In this document: positions 18,412 through 25,283 of the stretch, piece after piece | Position numbering within the stretch: the stretch's first letter is position 1 | How the letters are laid out: each line of letters opens with the position of its first letter | NCBI RefSeq assembly: GCF_002916655.1 | Contig: NZ_PPSM01000004.1 | Span: 1 to 64,000, forward strand | From: Novosphingobium sp. HII-3 | GTDB lineage: Bacteria > Pseudomonadota > Alphaproteobacteria > Sphingomonadales > Sphingomonadaceae | DNA: 64,000 nucleotides | Direction of reading: 5' to 3' | Position numbers and translations under genes: made by a program | The notes under the pieces: model-generated | Database searches by the model: none | What the model was told of the DNA's origin: nothing | What the model saw: the letters and a program-made list of their open reading frames with translations, nothing else

Positions 18412-18903
18412 GCGCATCCGCGATGCGACAATGCTGGATTTTCCGCATCGACGCCCCCTCGAGATTTCATAATAAGCGCGGCTGCTGGTATTCAGCGGTT
18501 CAACGCTTACGAAAGATCTGGTGTGCCTGGGACGGATAAGGGTAAACGCAGCTATCATAGACTGAAGCTGAATGAGACGGCCTTTGCTGTCACGGCACAA
18601 GCAATTCACGTCCTCAGTATAAAGAACAAGAGGTACGAGAGCATTGCTTCTCTAGTATCTCATGTCTGCACTACGAACGACGTTATTCCAGCTTCAGTGA
18701 TCGAAAACCTGAATACCCTTGATCGATCCCCAGGTGATATAAAGGTTTTCCTAAGGATAACTGACTCCGAGAAGGCCGCATTTGAGCGATTTAGAAGCCT
18801 CATCACCGAGGCATTAGGTCACCCGTGCACTGTGCCGGGGGTCGTTCTCGTGAGTTGCCTGCTCATTGCACCTTACAATCAAGGCTTGTCACCGCACCTC
18901 TAA
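18325..18903 (+). CDS. Possible tandem ribbon-helix-helix transfer regulator
   Basis: This open frame is divergent from traA and clearly AT-richer than its neighbours. The C-terminal half shows two similar blocks: one around YHRLKLNETAFAVTAQAI and one around KVFLRITDSEKAAFERF. Each looks like a strand plus two helices of an RHH fold, reminiscent of the duplicated fold of F TraY. The start is uncertain: ATGs at 18325, 18334 or 18346 lie inside the 21-bp repeats, and no good Shine-Dalgarno is obvious, so translation may start later at a GTG. The function is inferred from position only. Confidence 0.45.
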   Translation: MDRMTPTMDETTPVVDRLTPAGVRFVTSIAHPRCDNAGFSASTPPRDFIISAAAGIQRFNAYERSGVPGTDKGKRSYHRLKLNETAFAVTAQAIHVLSIKNKRYESIASLVSHVCTTNDVIPASVIENLNTLDRSPGDIKVFLRITDSEKAAFERFRSLITEALGHPCTVPGVVLVSCLLIAPYNQGLSPHL

Positions 18904-18955
18904 TCACTCATAGCATGTATCCACATGCCGCTAGTGATCTAGAAGGGTGGGCAAT

Positions 18956-19447
18956 ATGGGTGAGATTCAAACGGGGGAGCCCGCGCAGCCGGACTCAAAT
19001 GTGCGGGCAGACTGGGTTCACGACGGCTACGTCGCCATAATCCGTCGCCAAATTGCGGAAAATAACATCCGGCTACGTGAGCTACAGCGGCTCGGGATCA
19101 TCACGGAAAGAACCCGCCGCTCATTTGATGAGAGACTTTCAGGCGGTCGAATCAGCATTGGGGAGTTGTGGCGGATCTATAACCACCTCAAGATCGACAT
19201 GATCAGAGCGATGGTCGCAGTTATGATCCTGCGAAAGCCGATGGCTTATTTTGAGCCGTTCTGTGAAACCCTGGCCGCCTATACGGAAGAACTATCGATT
19301 GCCATGCATGAGCAGATATCGGCGACTGCAGGCGATTTTCAGCCGATCCGGCGCAACCTCGTTCAAGCGCATACCTCCAAGCTCACTCGCCAGGTCTTCG
19401 AGCACCAGCAAAGGACAATGCAGCTGAGTGAGCAAGCCTTTCAGTAA
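18956..19447 (+). CDS. Unknown protein, helical, possibly regulatory
   Basis: The start at 18956 has AGAAGGG eight bases upstream. The product is 163 residues, almost wholly helical. A basic N-terminal half contains RLRELQRLGIITERTRRSF and a stretch (ISIGELWRIYNHLKID) that resembles a Cro-type helix-turn-helix ending. No family is recognised. It is transcribed away from the tra operon and toward repC, and could be a plasmid regulator. Confidence 0.6.
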   Translation: MGEIQTGEPAQPDSNVRADWVHDGYVAIIRRQIAENNIRLRELQRLGIITERTRRSFDERLSGGRISIGELWRIYNHLKIDMIRAMVAVMILRKPMAYFEPFCETLAAYTEELSIAMHEQISATAGDFQPIRRNLVQAHTSKLTRQVFEHQQRTMQLSEQAFQ

Positions 19448-19533
19448 TCAATTGCTAACTGCGTCCCCAACCCCTACCCATGTCTCTAGTGACAATGGTC
19501 GCATCGACTCGATTCTTCACAAGGGATTCCACC

Positions 19534-19749
19534 ATGAACCAGGACAGGAGAGCCGTCCATCGGCAGCGCCTCCGGGAGAAGGGCCTGAAGCCGCTGGAGG
19601 TATGGCTGCCAAAGGCAACCATCGAATCCATCGATGCGATGAAGAGCGAGGGCGAAAGCCGCGACGCGATAATCCTCAAGATCCTCACAAAGGACTTGGA
19701 ACGGCGAAGGGACGTGGGACGAAAGAACCAGCCTCAGCTGGCGTTTTAA
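19534..19749 (+). CDS. Small RHH-like protein
   Basis: The predicted product is 71 residues, with a basic N-terminus followed by a stretch (KPLEVWLPKATIESIDAMK) and a second helix that fit a ribbon-helix-helix or antitoxin-type DNA-binding fold. The start at 19534 is the first ATG after a GGGATT stretch. It is followed at once by a terminator, so it is probably monocistronic. The target is unknown; the repC or tra control region is a candidate. Confidence 0.55.
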   Translation: MNQDRRAVHRQRLREKGLKPLEVWLPKATIESIDAMKSEGESRDAIILKILTKDLERRRDVGRKNQPQLAF

Positions 19750-19752
19750 CGA

Positions 19753-19785
19753 AAAAAGGGCCCGGTTGGCGCCGAGCCCTTTTTA
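19753..19785 (+). terminator. Rho-independent terminator after the small RHH gene
   Basis: GGGCCCGG and CCGAGCCC form an 8-bp stem with one G-U type mismatch, preceded by an A run and followed by TTTTT. It closes the 18956-19749 transcription unit and insulates repC. Confidence 0.75.
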
Positions 19786-19958
19786 ACAAGCCTATGGTAG
19801 GGCGAGACATTCGAAGATCTCCCTACCAGCGATGAATTTTCGGCGCAAGTGATTTTGCGCGCAGGAGAGCTGCGCCTTAGTCGCTAGGTCGAAACCGCCG
19901 GTCCAGCAGGGCCTGCAAGACACACGTTTGGTATGAAAAGGGGGACTGCACAGAGCGC

Positions 19959-20062
19959 AAAAAAAGACCCAGGCAATGCCTGGGCCCTTGGAAGGTGGTG
20001 AAGCTCGCCGGAGCAATAACGACAGAAGCTGTCGGGCAATAGCAACGGCAAACCCAATCTCG
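19959..20062 (-). ncRNA. Candidate antisense RNA controlling repC
   Basis: On the minus strand, about 100 bp upstream of repC, a sigma70-type promoter is followed by a roughly 104-nt transcript. The transcript would contain a hairpin (CGACAG, loop CTT, then CTGTCG). It ends in a strong terminator: stem CCCAGGC / GCCTGGG (19968-19984) followed by seven T residues (plus-strand A run 19959-19965). In repABC plasmids a counter-transcribed RNA upstream of repC is the main copy-number and incompatibility determinant. Position, strand and architecture match; the ends are predicted, not measured. Confidence 0.65.
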
Positions 20063-20068
20063 CCTGCG

Positions 20069-20096
20069 AGCATACGCGCCCCTTCACATTTTGCAA
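20069..20096 (-). promoter_or_regulatory. Promoter of the candidate antisense RNA
   Basis: Read on the minus strand, -35 TTGCAA (20091-20096) and -10 TATGCT (20069-20074) are separated by 16 bp. Transcription would start near 20062 and run away from repC toward the terminator at 19959. Confidence 0.6.
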
Positions 20097-20167
20097 GCTG
20101 AGAACCGCGATTTTCGCGGCGATGGGCTGTGTCTGTGCCGTCTTCCGCATGTTGCGGGAGCGAATGA

Positions 20168-21556
20168 ATGAGTGTTGCCCAATCACCGGCTGATCAGAAG
20201 CGGCGGACCCCTGAAGGCGGCCTGCCGCTGGGAGATTTGCTGCCCGAAATGCAATTGGCGGCCGACAGCAGTTGGCAAATCACGAAGCTCTCAACCGCTG
20301 CCGATCGCGCTCGATGGGCAGCAAGCGTCTTGCTCTACCTGAGATCCAATGCCGGTGAAGACAGCGCTAACGAGGCGAAATCCGTTCGGGATCGTATCCT
20401 GAAGGCTTCCCGGTATCTCGCAAGCCGCGGTTCCGTTACCCACCCAATAAGCAAGGCCTTATGGGTCAAGCTCTACGAACTTACGAAATTGTGTGCGTAC
20501 GAGCCTGACTGGAGTTCAGCATCTGGTCCGTTGATGGGCGCGAGCAACAAGACATTGGAGGACAGGTGGAATGTCACCAATGCCAGGCGCTCCCTGAGAG
20601 ATCTGGCACAATGGGGTTTCATCGTCCCCTTCTGCCCCAAGGGTAACGGCCACAGAAGCTACAAGAAGACTAAGCAGGGACCGGTCGGAGCCGGATGGTC
20701 CCTCGCCCCCCTCCGCCTACTCGTTGACGCGCTTGAGGCCATTGTCGATCGCGAGGAAAACCTGCGGCTTCTGCGCGTTGACATACCTGAGAGGATTACG
20801 TCCGCAGCTCGTGCGACCAGAGCCTTGCTCAACCCGTTCAAGGACTCTGAGGAATGGGCCAGATCGGCGTGGAGCACGCTCAATGAGATCTGCAAACGCC
20901 GCGACAACGCAAAGAAGGGAGCTCTGGCAACCCTTCAAGACTGCCTTGATGAGGCCATCACACTGCTCAGCTATGTGGAAAACACCCTCATCAAGTGCTC
21001 CGCAGATAGCGGATCTGGAATGAAAGCGTCCACTACACCGGACGCCTGGGTCCACCACCAATACAACGATTCAATAAGAGAATCTGATGGTAACGGCTTG
21101 GCACAAGGGGATAGCGGGCAAGGGAGCGTACTAACCTCAGCGCTGCGGAAGGTTCATGTGTCGCCAGAGGTCTTTCAGGACATCCAAGCCTCCGATCCTT
21201 TCGGGGTTACCCGCAGTGGGTTCGTATGGTCCGAGGCCCCTCACCTCTTCCCATTTCATACCGGATTGATCGATCTCAAGCGCGGCCCCATCCGCGGGAC
21301 GGTCGATGTTCTAGCTCGGATTATCGGCGTTTCGACGGTTACTGCATGTCTAGCGGAACGCAGGTTGGGCCGTGAGGCGGCCACTATCTGCCTCCTCATG
21401 ACCGGCCAGCACAGTTCAGATGGACTGATCAAGAAAACCCCGGAAGCTTACCTGCGAGGCCTCATCCGCAAGGCAGTTGCTGGTGAGTTGAACATAGGCC
21501 ACACCCTGTTCGGCCGCCGAGGAAACTCGGAACCGACACCGGTGACCAGCCATTAG
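20168..21556 (+). CDS. repC: RepC-like plasmid replication initiator
   Basis: The 462-residue protein has the two-part build of alphaproteobacterial RepC. The N-terminal DNA-binding half has winged-helix features (about residues 95-165, ending in WGFIVPF and a basic NGHRSYKK hairpin). The C-terminal domain ends with the family signature around PEAYLRGLIRKAVAGEL. A GGGAG site lies seven bases before the ATG at 20168. No repA/repB pair precedes it; partition genes are found further right. A candidate antisense RNA lies in its leader. In repABC plasmids the origin lies inside repC, which may be true here. Confidence 0.8.
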   Translation: MSVAQSPADQKRRTPEGGLPLGDLLPEMQLAADSSWQITKLSTAADRARWAASVLLYLRSNAGEDSANEAKSVRDRILKASRYLASRGSVTHPISKALWVKLYELTKLCAYEPDWSSASGPLMGASNKTLEDRWNVTNARRSLRDLAQWGFIVPFCPKGNGHRSYKKTKQGPVGAGWSLAPLRLLVDALEAIVDREENLRLLRVDIPERITSAARATRALLNPFKDSEEWARSAWSTLNEICKRRDNAKKGALATLQDCLDEAITLLSYVENTLIKCSADSGSGMKASTTPDAWVHHQYNDSIRESDGNGLAQGDSGQGSVLTSALRKVHVSPEVFQDIQASDPFGVTRSGFVWSEAPHLFPFHTGLIDLKRGPIRGTVDVLARIIGVSTVTACLAERRLGREAATICLLMTGQHSSDGLIKKTPEAYLRGLIRKAVAGELNIGHTLFGRRGNSEPTPVTSH

Positions 21557-21567
21557 TGTACTAACTC

Positions 21568-21879
21568 ATGCGACGGGGTGACCTTACCCGAATGAATCAA
21601 GCTGCGCTCCTTGCCTGGACATCACTCTACATCGCAGTGGGATCGATGGCGCTGATCTGCGCAGTCCTCGCCATCATGGTCACATTCTATGAATTGAAGG
21701 CGGGCGTGTGGCGCCCTGCCCTGTCCACTAAATTTCAGATCGCGCTTGCGGTCCCCAAAATATGGCTGCGGTGGCAGAAAAACTACCTCTTCGGGGCCCC
21801 GGTCATCGTGGCGATTTCAATCGCCTACGCTCATCACGTGGGCTTCGCGACCTTCTGGAACATCGAACCTATCGGGTGA
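21568..21879 (+). CDS. Small membrane protein
   Basis: The predicted product is up to 103 residues (a second start at 21592 would remove eight) with one strong transmembrane segment (about residues 15-37) and a weaker hydrophobic stretch near residues 75-95. It follows repC by 11 bp and its end overlaps the end of the convergent transglycosylase gene. No family is recognised. Confidence 0.5.
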   Translation: MRRGDLTRMNQAALLAWTSLYIAVGSMALICAVLAIMVTFYELKAGVWRPALSTKFQIALAVPKIWLRWQKNYLFGAPVIVAISIAYAHHVGFATFWNIEPIG

Positions 21880-22726
21880 ATGAAGCTAGCAGAACGCTGC
21901 GTCCAGGCAGCAATGTGCTGCCAACTGAACGCCGTTGGCTCGCCTGATAGGAATTGATGCTCGCGAGGATCGTGCGCACGTATCCTCGCGTTTCACGGAA
22001 CGGTGGTATGCCGCCGTACTTGGTGACATTGCCTGGACCCGCATTGTACGCCCCAAGGGCTAAAGCCCAATTCCCAAAGGTATCCAGCTGCTTCCGAAGA
22101 TAACGGGCACCGCCATGAAGATTCTGCGATACGTCCCAGCGATCGAAGACACCGAGAGAGCGAGCCGTTGCAGGCATGAGCTGTGTAAGACCAGACGCGC
22201 CCTTGGGGCTCAAAGCGTTGGGATTGTACCGGCTCTCCTGGATAATCAGAGCATCAAATAACTCTACCGGGACCCCTGCCCTGCACGCTGCAGCAGCCAT
22301 ATCCTCGAAGTAGCGGCGTCTCCGGAGTTCCTGTGAGGCGTTCAAAGCGGGGTGCGGCGAGTATCTTGAAACTCCACAGGCCCCAGATGACATGAGCCCA
22401 ACGGGCCGCACCGGCGTTGGAGAAATGGCAGCAATACCAACTGGCTTCTTCATCCAATCCGGGATCACAAGGTTCCCGACAATGTCCGGCGCGCCCTGCT
22501 TTTGACCGTCTGACCCAAACAGGGCAAATTCGTGCTCAAGCTCTGAGTTCGAGGATGAGTCCGTATCTATAACCGGAACGTCATCCCCCGGCATACTGCC
22601 CGGTTCAAGCAATCTGAAATCGTGTGCAGTTTGGCCGAAGCTTCTGACCTCAGCCTGACGTGCTTGAGCAATTCCCGCTGTGGCCAGTGTAGAGACCGCG
22701 AGAAGAGCGTAACAGTACCAACTCAT
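21869..22726 (-). CDS. Lytic transglycosylase (SLT domain), VirB1-like
   Basis: This is a periplasmic peptidoglycan-cleaving enzyme that would open the wall for the conjugation channel. The 285-residue product has a signal peptide (first ~22 residues ending IAQA) and a C-terminal SLT domain. The catalytic Glu lies in LIIQESRYNPNALSPKGA, followed by GLTQLMPATA and ALGAYNAGPGNV, all hallmark motifs. The N-terminal 100 residues are linker-like. It lies outside the tra operon and is transcribed in the opposite direction to its neighbours. Confidence 0.92.
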   Translation of the reverse strand: MSWYCYALLAVSTLATAGIAQARQAEVRSFGQTAHDFRLLEPGSMPGDDVPVIDTDSSSNSELEHEFALFGSDGQKQGAPDIVGNLVIPDWMKKPVGIAAISPTPVRPVGLMSSGACGVSRYSPHPALNASQELRRRRYFEDMAAAACRAGVPVELFDALIIQESRYNPNALSPKGASGLTQLMPATARSLGVFDRWDVSQNLHGGARYLRKQLDTFGNWALALGAYNAGPGNVTKYGGIPPFRETRGYVRTILASINSYQASQRRSVGSTLLPGRSVLLASFTR

Positions 22727-22945
22727 ATACCAAGCCCTTTCAAGGCTTGGTTCGGTTATCGCACGCGCCTTTTATCGGGTGAGTAGTCGGACTTCAAGCT
22801 CGATCCTTTCCACGGCCTCTCCGCTGCACGCACAGCGCCAAGCGAAGCCGAAGACGAGATGACGATCCTATGTGGTGCGCTGGACGAGGTAAGGTCATGC
22901 TGTGCGCCTGTTGTTAGCCACGGACCATCTTTGTCGTGCGGGTTT

Positions 22946-23311
22946 GCTAGCGTATGCTAGCACCCAGTAGCAGACGATAGGTACTGCTATCAGTGGCTAC
23001 CGTGGGCTGCACTTTGGCCACGGCCCGAAGATTGTAGCATCGGGTAGCACGTCCTATGCCCAGATAGCGGTTCCTACAGGATTCTACCTGTTGCTAAGGG
23101 CTGATACCAGATCATAGCAAGAGGTATCACTTCCTACGTCTCGCTAGCATCTCCTACAGCATTCTACATTCTGCTAGTGGCTGATACACCCTTGTGGCAC
23201 TCGCTATTTGTCGCTATTGCTAGCGCCTGCTAGCGGCCGATATCTTCCGGTATCCCTCGCTAGCTATCAATCGCTATCACCTGGTAGCTAGCATATGCTA
23301 GCGTTTGCTAG
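22946..23311. repeat. 10-bp-phased TA box array, candidate centromere (parS)
   Basis: Directly upstream of parA, TA dinucleotides in short boxes (GCTAGC, GATAGC, CCTACA, GGTAGC and similar) recur every 10 bp. TA occurs at 22948, 58, 68, 78, 88 and 98. After a gap it recurs at sixteen uninterrupted positions from 23035 to 23185 in steps of ten, then at 23205, 23215, 23221-23261 in tens, 23265-23285 in tens, and 23289, 23299, 23309. The flanking bases are mostly S-N before and S-M after the TA. Small RHH centromere-binding proteins (ParG, omega) bind such short spaced boxes. The gene order array-parA-parG supports a partition site that may also act as operator. Confidence 0.8.
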
Positions 23312-23328
23312 TCATCATGAGGGCCTAA

Positions 23329-24000
23329 ATGCCAGTCATATCAATGATCTCGCCTAAGGGTGGCGCCGGAAAAACAACGACCGCGGTGATCCTCGCGACG
23401 GAGTTGGCGGCTTCGTACACGGTCACAATCCTCGACGCAGACCCAAACCAGCCCGTAAAACAATGGGCTGATCTCGGTATGCAGAAGCCCAACCTGAAGG
23501 TTGTTCCGGGCGTCAACCAGGACAACATCACCGATGAAGTGGAAGCTGCGTCAGCAGAAAGCGTCTTCGTGATCATTGATGTAGAAGGATCGGCGAGCCT
23601 CACCGCTGCTTACGCCGTCGGTATGTCAGACTTCGTCCTTGTCCCAACACAGGGGTCGATCTTGGACGCTCGCCAAGCAACCAAAGCGCTTAAGGTAATT
23701 CGAGACGCAGGACGCCTGTCTGGGAAAGCGAAGCCACATGCGGTTGTACTCACGAGGACAAACCCGGCGATCAAAACCAAAAACCTAACACACGTTGCAC
23801 GCCAACTGAATGAAGCCGGAGTTCCGGTATTACGCACCGAGCTAAACGAACGCGAGGCATTTAGATCGGTATTTGCTTACGGGGGAGGTCTTTCGGATCT
23901 AGACCCCAAAGAGGTTGCAAACCTGGATAAGGCGAAGATTAACGCAGAAAAGCTGACTGCGGAGATCGTAGGTCACATCAAGGAGGTGATGGCAAAATGA
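23329..24000 (+). CDS. parA: ParA-family partition ATPase
   Basis: This is a small (223-residue) type Ib ParA ATPase that moves plasmid copies along the nucleoid. It has a deviant Walker A motif KGGAGKTT at residues 10-17, Walker A' around LDADPNQP, and Walker B around VIIDVEGSA. It lacks the N-terminal helix-turn-helix of large ParA proteins, so autoregulation would fall to its small partner. GAGGG precedes the ATG by a few bases. It overlaps the next gene by ATGA. Confidence 0.93.
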   Translation: MPVISMISPKGGAGKTTTAVILATELAASYTVTILDADPNQPVKQWADLGMQKPNLKVVPGVNQDNITDEVEAASAESVFVIIDVEGSASLTAAYAVGMSDFVLVPTQGSILDARQATKALKVIRDAGRLSGKAKPHAVVLTRTNPAIKTKNLTHVARQLNEAGVPVLRTELNEREAFRSVFAYGGGLSDLDPKEVANLDKAKINAEKLTAEIVGHIKEVMAK

Positions 24001-24359
24001 ACACTCCGAAGCGCACCGGCATTTTTGATGATCACGAGGCGGGCAACACGATCGTTCCCTTGGCGCCGACCCCGAAGAAGAGTCCCTCTCCCGAAGAGCG
24101 CAAAGCTTTGGATGAGGCTGCAGCGCTAAACAATTTTGTTTCACGAGAGCCATCGAAAGTGACCCAGGAGGCTGCGCCGCCTTTATCTGGAAAACGCCCA
24201 GGGAAAGGTCCCAAGGTCCAGCTCAACCTGCGCGTCGATGAGGGGCTCAAAGCACGTTTTCAGGCCATCGTTGACGAGCGCGAAGTGCGTCATGAAACGA
24301 TTTTCAGGATGGCTCTCGAAGCATTGGAGCGAGAGATCTCTGCCAAGGCAGGCCAGTAA
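23997..24359 (+). CDS. ParG-like centromere-binding RHH protein
   Basis: The 120-residue protein has a disordered, Pro/Lys-rich N-terminal part (about residues 1-75) and a C-terminal ribbon-helix-helix region (KVQLNLRVDEGLKARF and following helix, residues 77-118). This is the layout of ParG: the tail stimulates the ParA ATPase and the RHH dimer binds the centromere. It overlaps parA by ATGA, so stoichiometry is probably set by coupled translation. The likely target is the 10-bp-phased array upstream of parA. Confidence 0.78.
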   Translation: MNTPKRTGIFDDHEAGNTIVPLAPTPKKSPSPEERKALDEAAALNNFVSREPSKVTQEAAPPLSGKRPGKGPKVQLNLRVDEGLKARFQAIVDEREVRHETIFRMALEALEREISAKAGQ

Positions 24360-24397
24360 GGGGAGGGGGATGGTTTTAGTCAGGAAGGACTAAGACC
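24360..24397 (+). promoter_or_regulatory. Polypurine-hairpin leader 1
   Basis: A G-rich purine tract (24360-24370) is followed by a 10-bp hairpin: GGTTTTAGTC (24372-24381) pairs with GACTAAGACC (24388-24397), with one G-U pair. The six-base loop AGGAAG is the only Shine-Dalgarno for the GTG start at 24398, so the ribosome site is displayed in the loop and the stem abuts the start codon. It is one member of a repeated leader type in this region. Confidence 0.65.
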
Positions 24398-25234
24398 GTG
24401 ACACTAAAGGCAAATAGACCATCTCAGGAACTCGTCGACATCGTGGCAGGGCTGCGCGGTAAGTGGCACGGAAGTTACGCCATGTGTCGATGCCCTGCGC
24501 ACGCGGACAGCGAACCCAGTCTATCACTCCGGCAGGGCGACCGAGGAATCATCGTCCACTGCTTTGCCGGGTGCAGTGCTGAGGACATTCTGCGCCAACT
24601 GCGTAGCGTGAATCCCTCACGTGGATCCCCGATGCCCAGGTTCAGGCCCCCGACGGGCGGTGCGAATGTCCTGAGGCTGTGGGAGCAGGGTCAGGAGATC
24701 GCTGGAACGCTTGCGGAACGCTACCTTCGCTCGCGCAAGCTACCCACTGATCTGGAAGACCTGCGATTTCACGCCCGGTGCCCGCACAAGCCCAAACCGC
24801 ATACCGAGTTCAAACCGGCCTTGCTGGTGGCCGTGCGTGAACGCCTGAAGATCACGGCCATACAGCGGATCTTCCTGGATCCCGTGACCGCCTATCGGAC
24901 CGAGAAGGCGATGCTCGGCAGTCCGGGGCAGGGGGCCTGGCGACCAAGCCTCAACGGGGCAAGATCGCTGGCGATCGCCGAAGGCATGGAAGACGCTGCC
25001 GCGTTTACAGCCATGCACGGGACCGTGTGCTGGGCTTCGCTTGGGGCCGAGCGCCTCCATCTCCTGGCTCTGCCGGATGCTATCGACGAACTCATCATCG
25101 CCGAGGACGATAACGCGGCGGGCAGGGCAGGGGCGCGGCGCGCCTGGGCCGCCTATCGGCGAGAAGGTCTACGACTGGTGCGGCGGACGCCGCGGCCGTT
25201 CGAGGACTGGGCCGAGGCCAACCTGAAGCGATAA
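24398..25234 (+). CDS. CHC2 zinc-finger / Toprim primase-like protein
   Basis: The 278-residue product has an N-terminal CHC2-type zinc site (MCRCPAHADSEP, then VHCFAGCS; about residues 29-58) and a C-terminal Toprim domain. The Toprim domain has the Glu motif around IAEGMEDAAAF and the acidic DxD-like stretch IIAEDDNAAG. Proteins of this build are common on alphaproteobacterial plasmids and are thought to act in priming or nucleic-acid metabolism. It starts at GTG 24398 inside a structured leader. The enzymatic role is inferred from the domains. Confidence 0.8.
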   Translation: MTLKANRPSQELVDIVAGLRGKWHGSYAMCRCPAHADSEPSLSLRQGDRGIIVHCFAGCSAEDILRQLRSVNPSRGSPMPRFRPPTGGANVLRLWEQGQEIAGTLAERYLRSRKLPTDLEDLRFHARCPHKPKPHTEFKPALLVAVRERLKITAIQRIFLDPVTAYRTEKAMLGSPGQGAWRPSLNGARSLAIAEGMEDAAAFTAMHGTVCWASLGAERLHLLALPDAIDELIIAEDDNAAGRAGARRAWAAYRREGLRLVRRTPRPFEDWAEANLKR

Positions 25235-25283
25235 AGAGGAGGGGGAGGCCTGGTGCTGCAATGGTCAGCATCAGGAGCTCACA
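25235..25283 (+). promoter_or_regulatory. Polypurine-hairpin leader 2
   Basis: The purine tract AAGAGGAGGGGGAGG begins right after the upstream stop codon. A 9-bp hairpin follows: CTGGTGCTG (25250-25258) with CAGCATCAG (25266-25274), with one G-U pair. The 3' arm runs directly into the Shine-Dalgarno (CAGGAG) of the GTG start at 25284. Confidence 0.65.
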
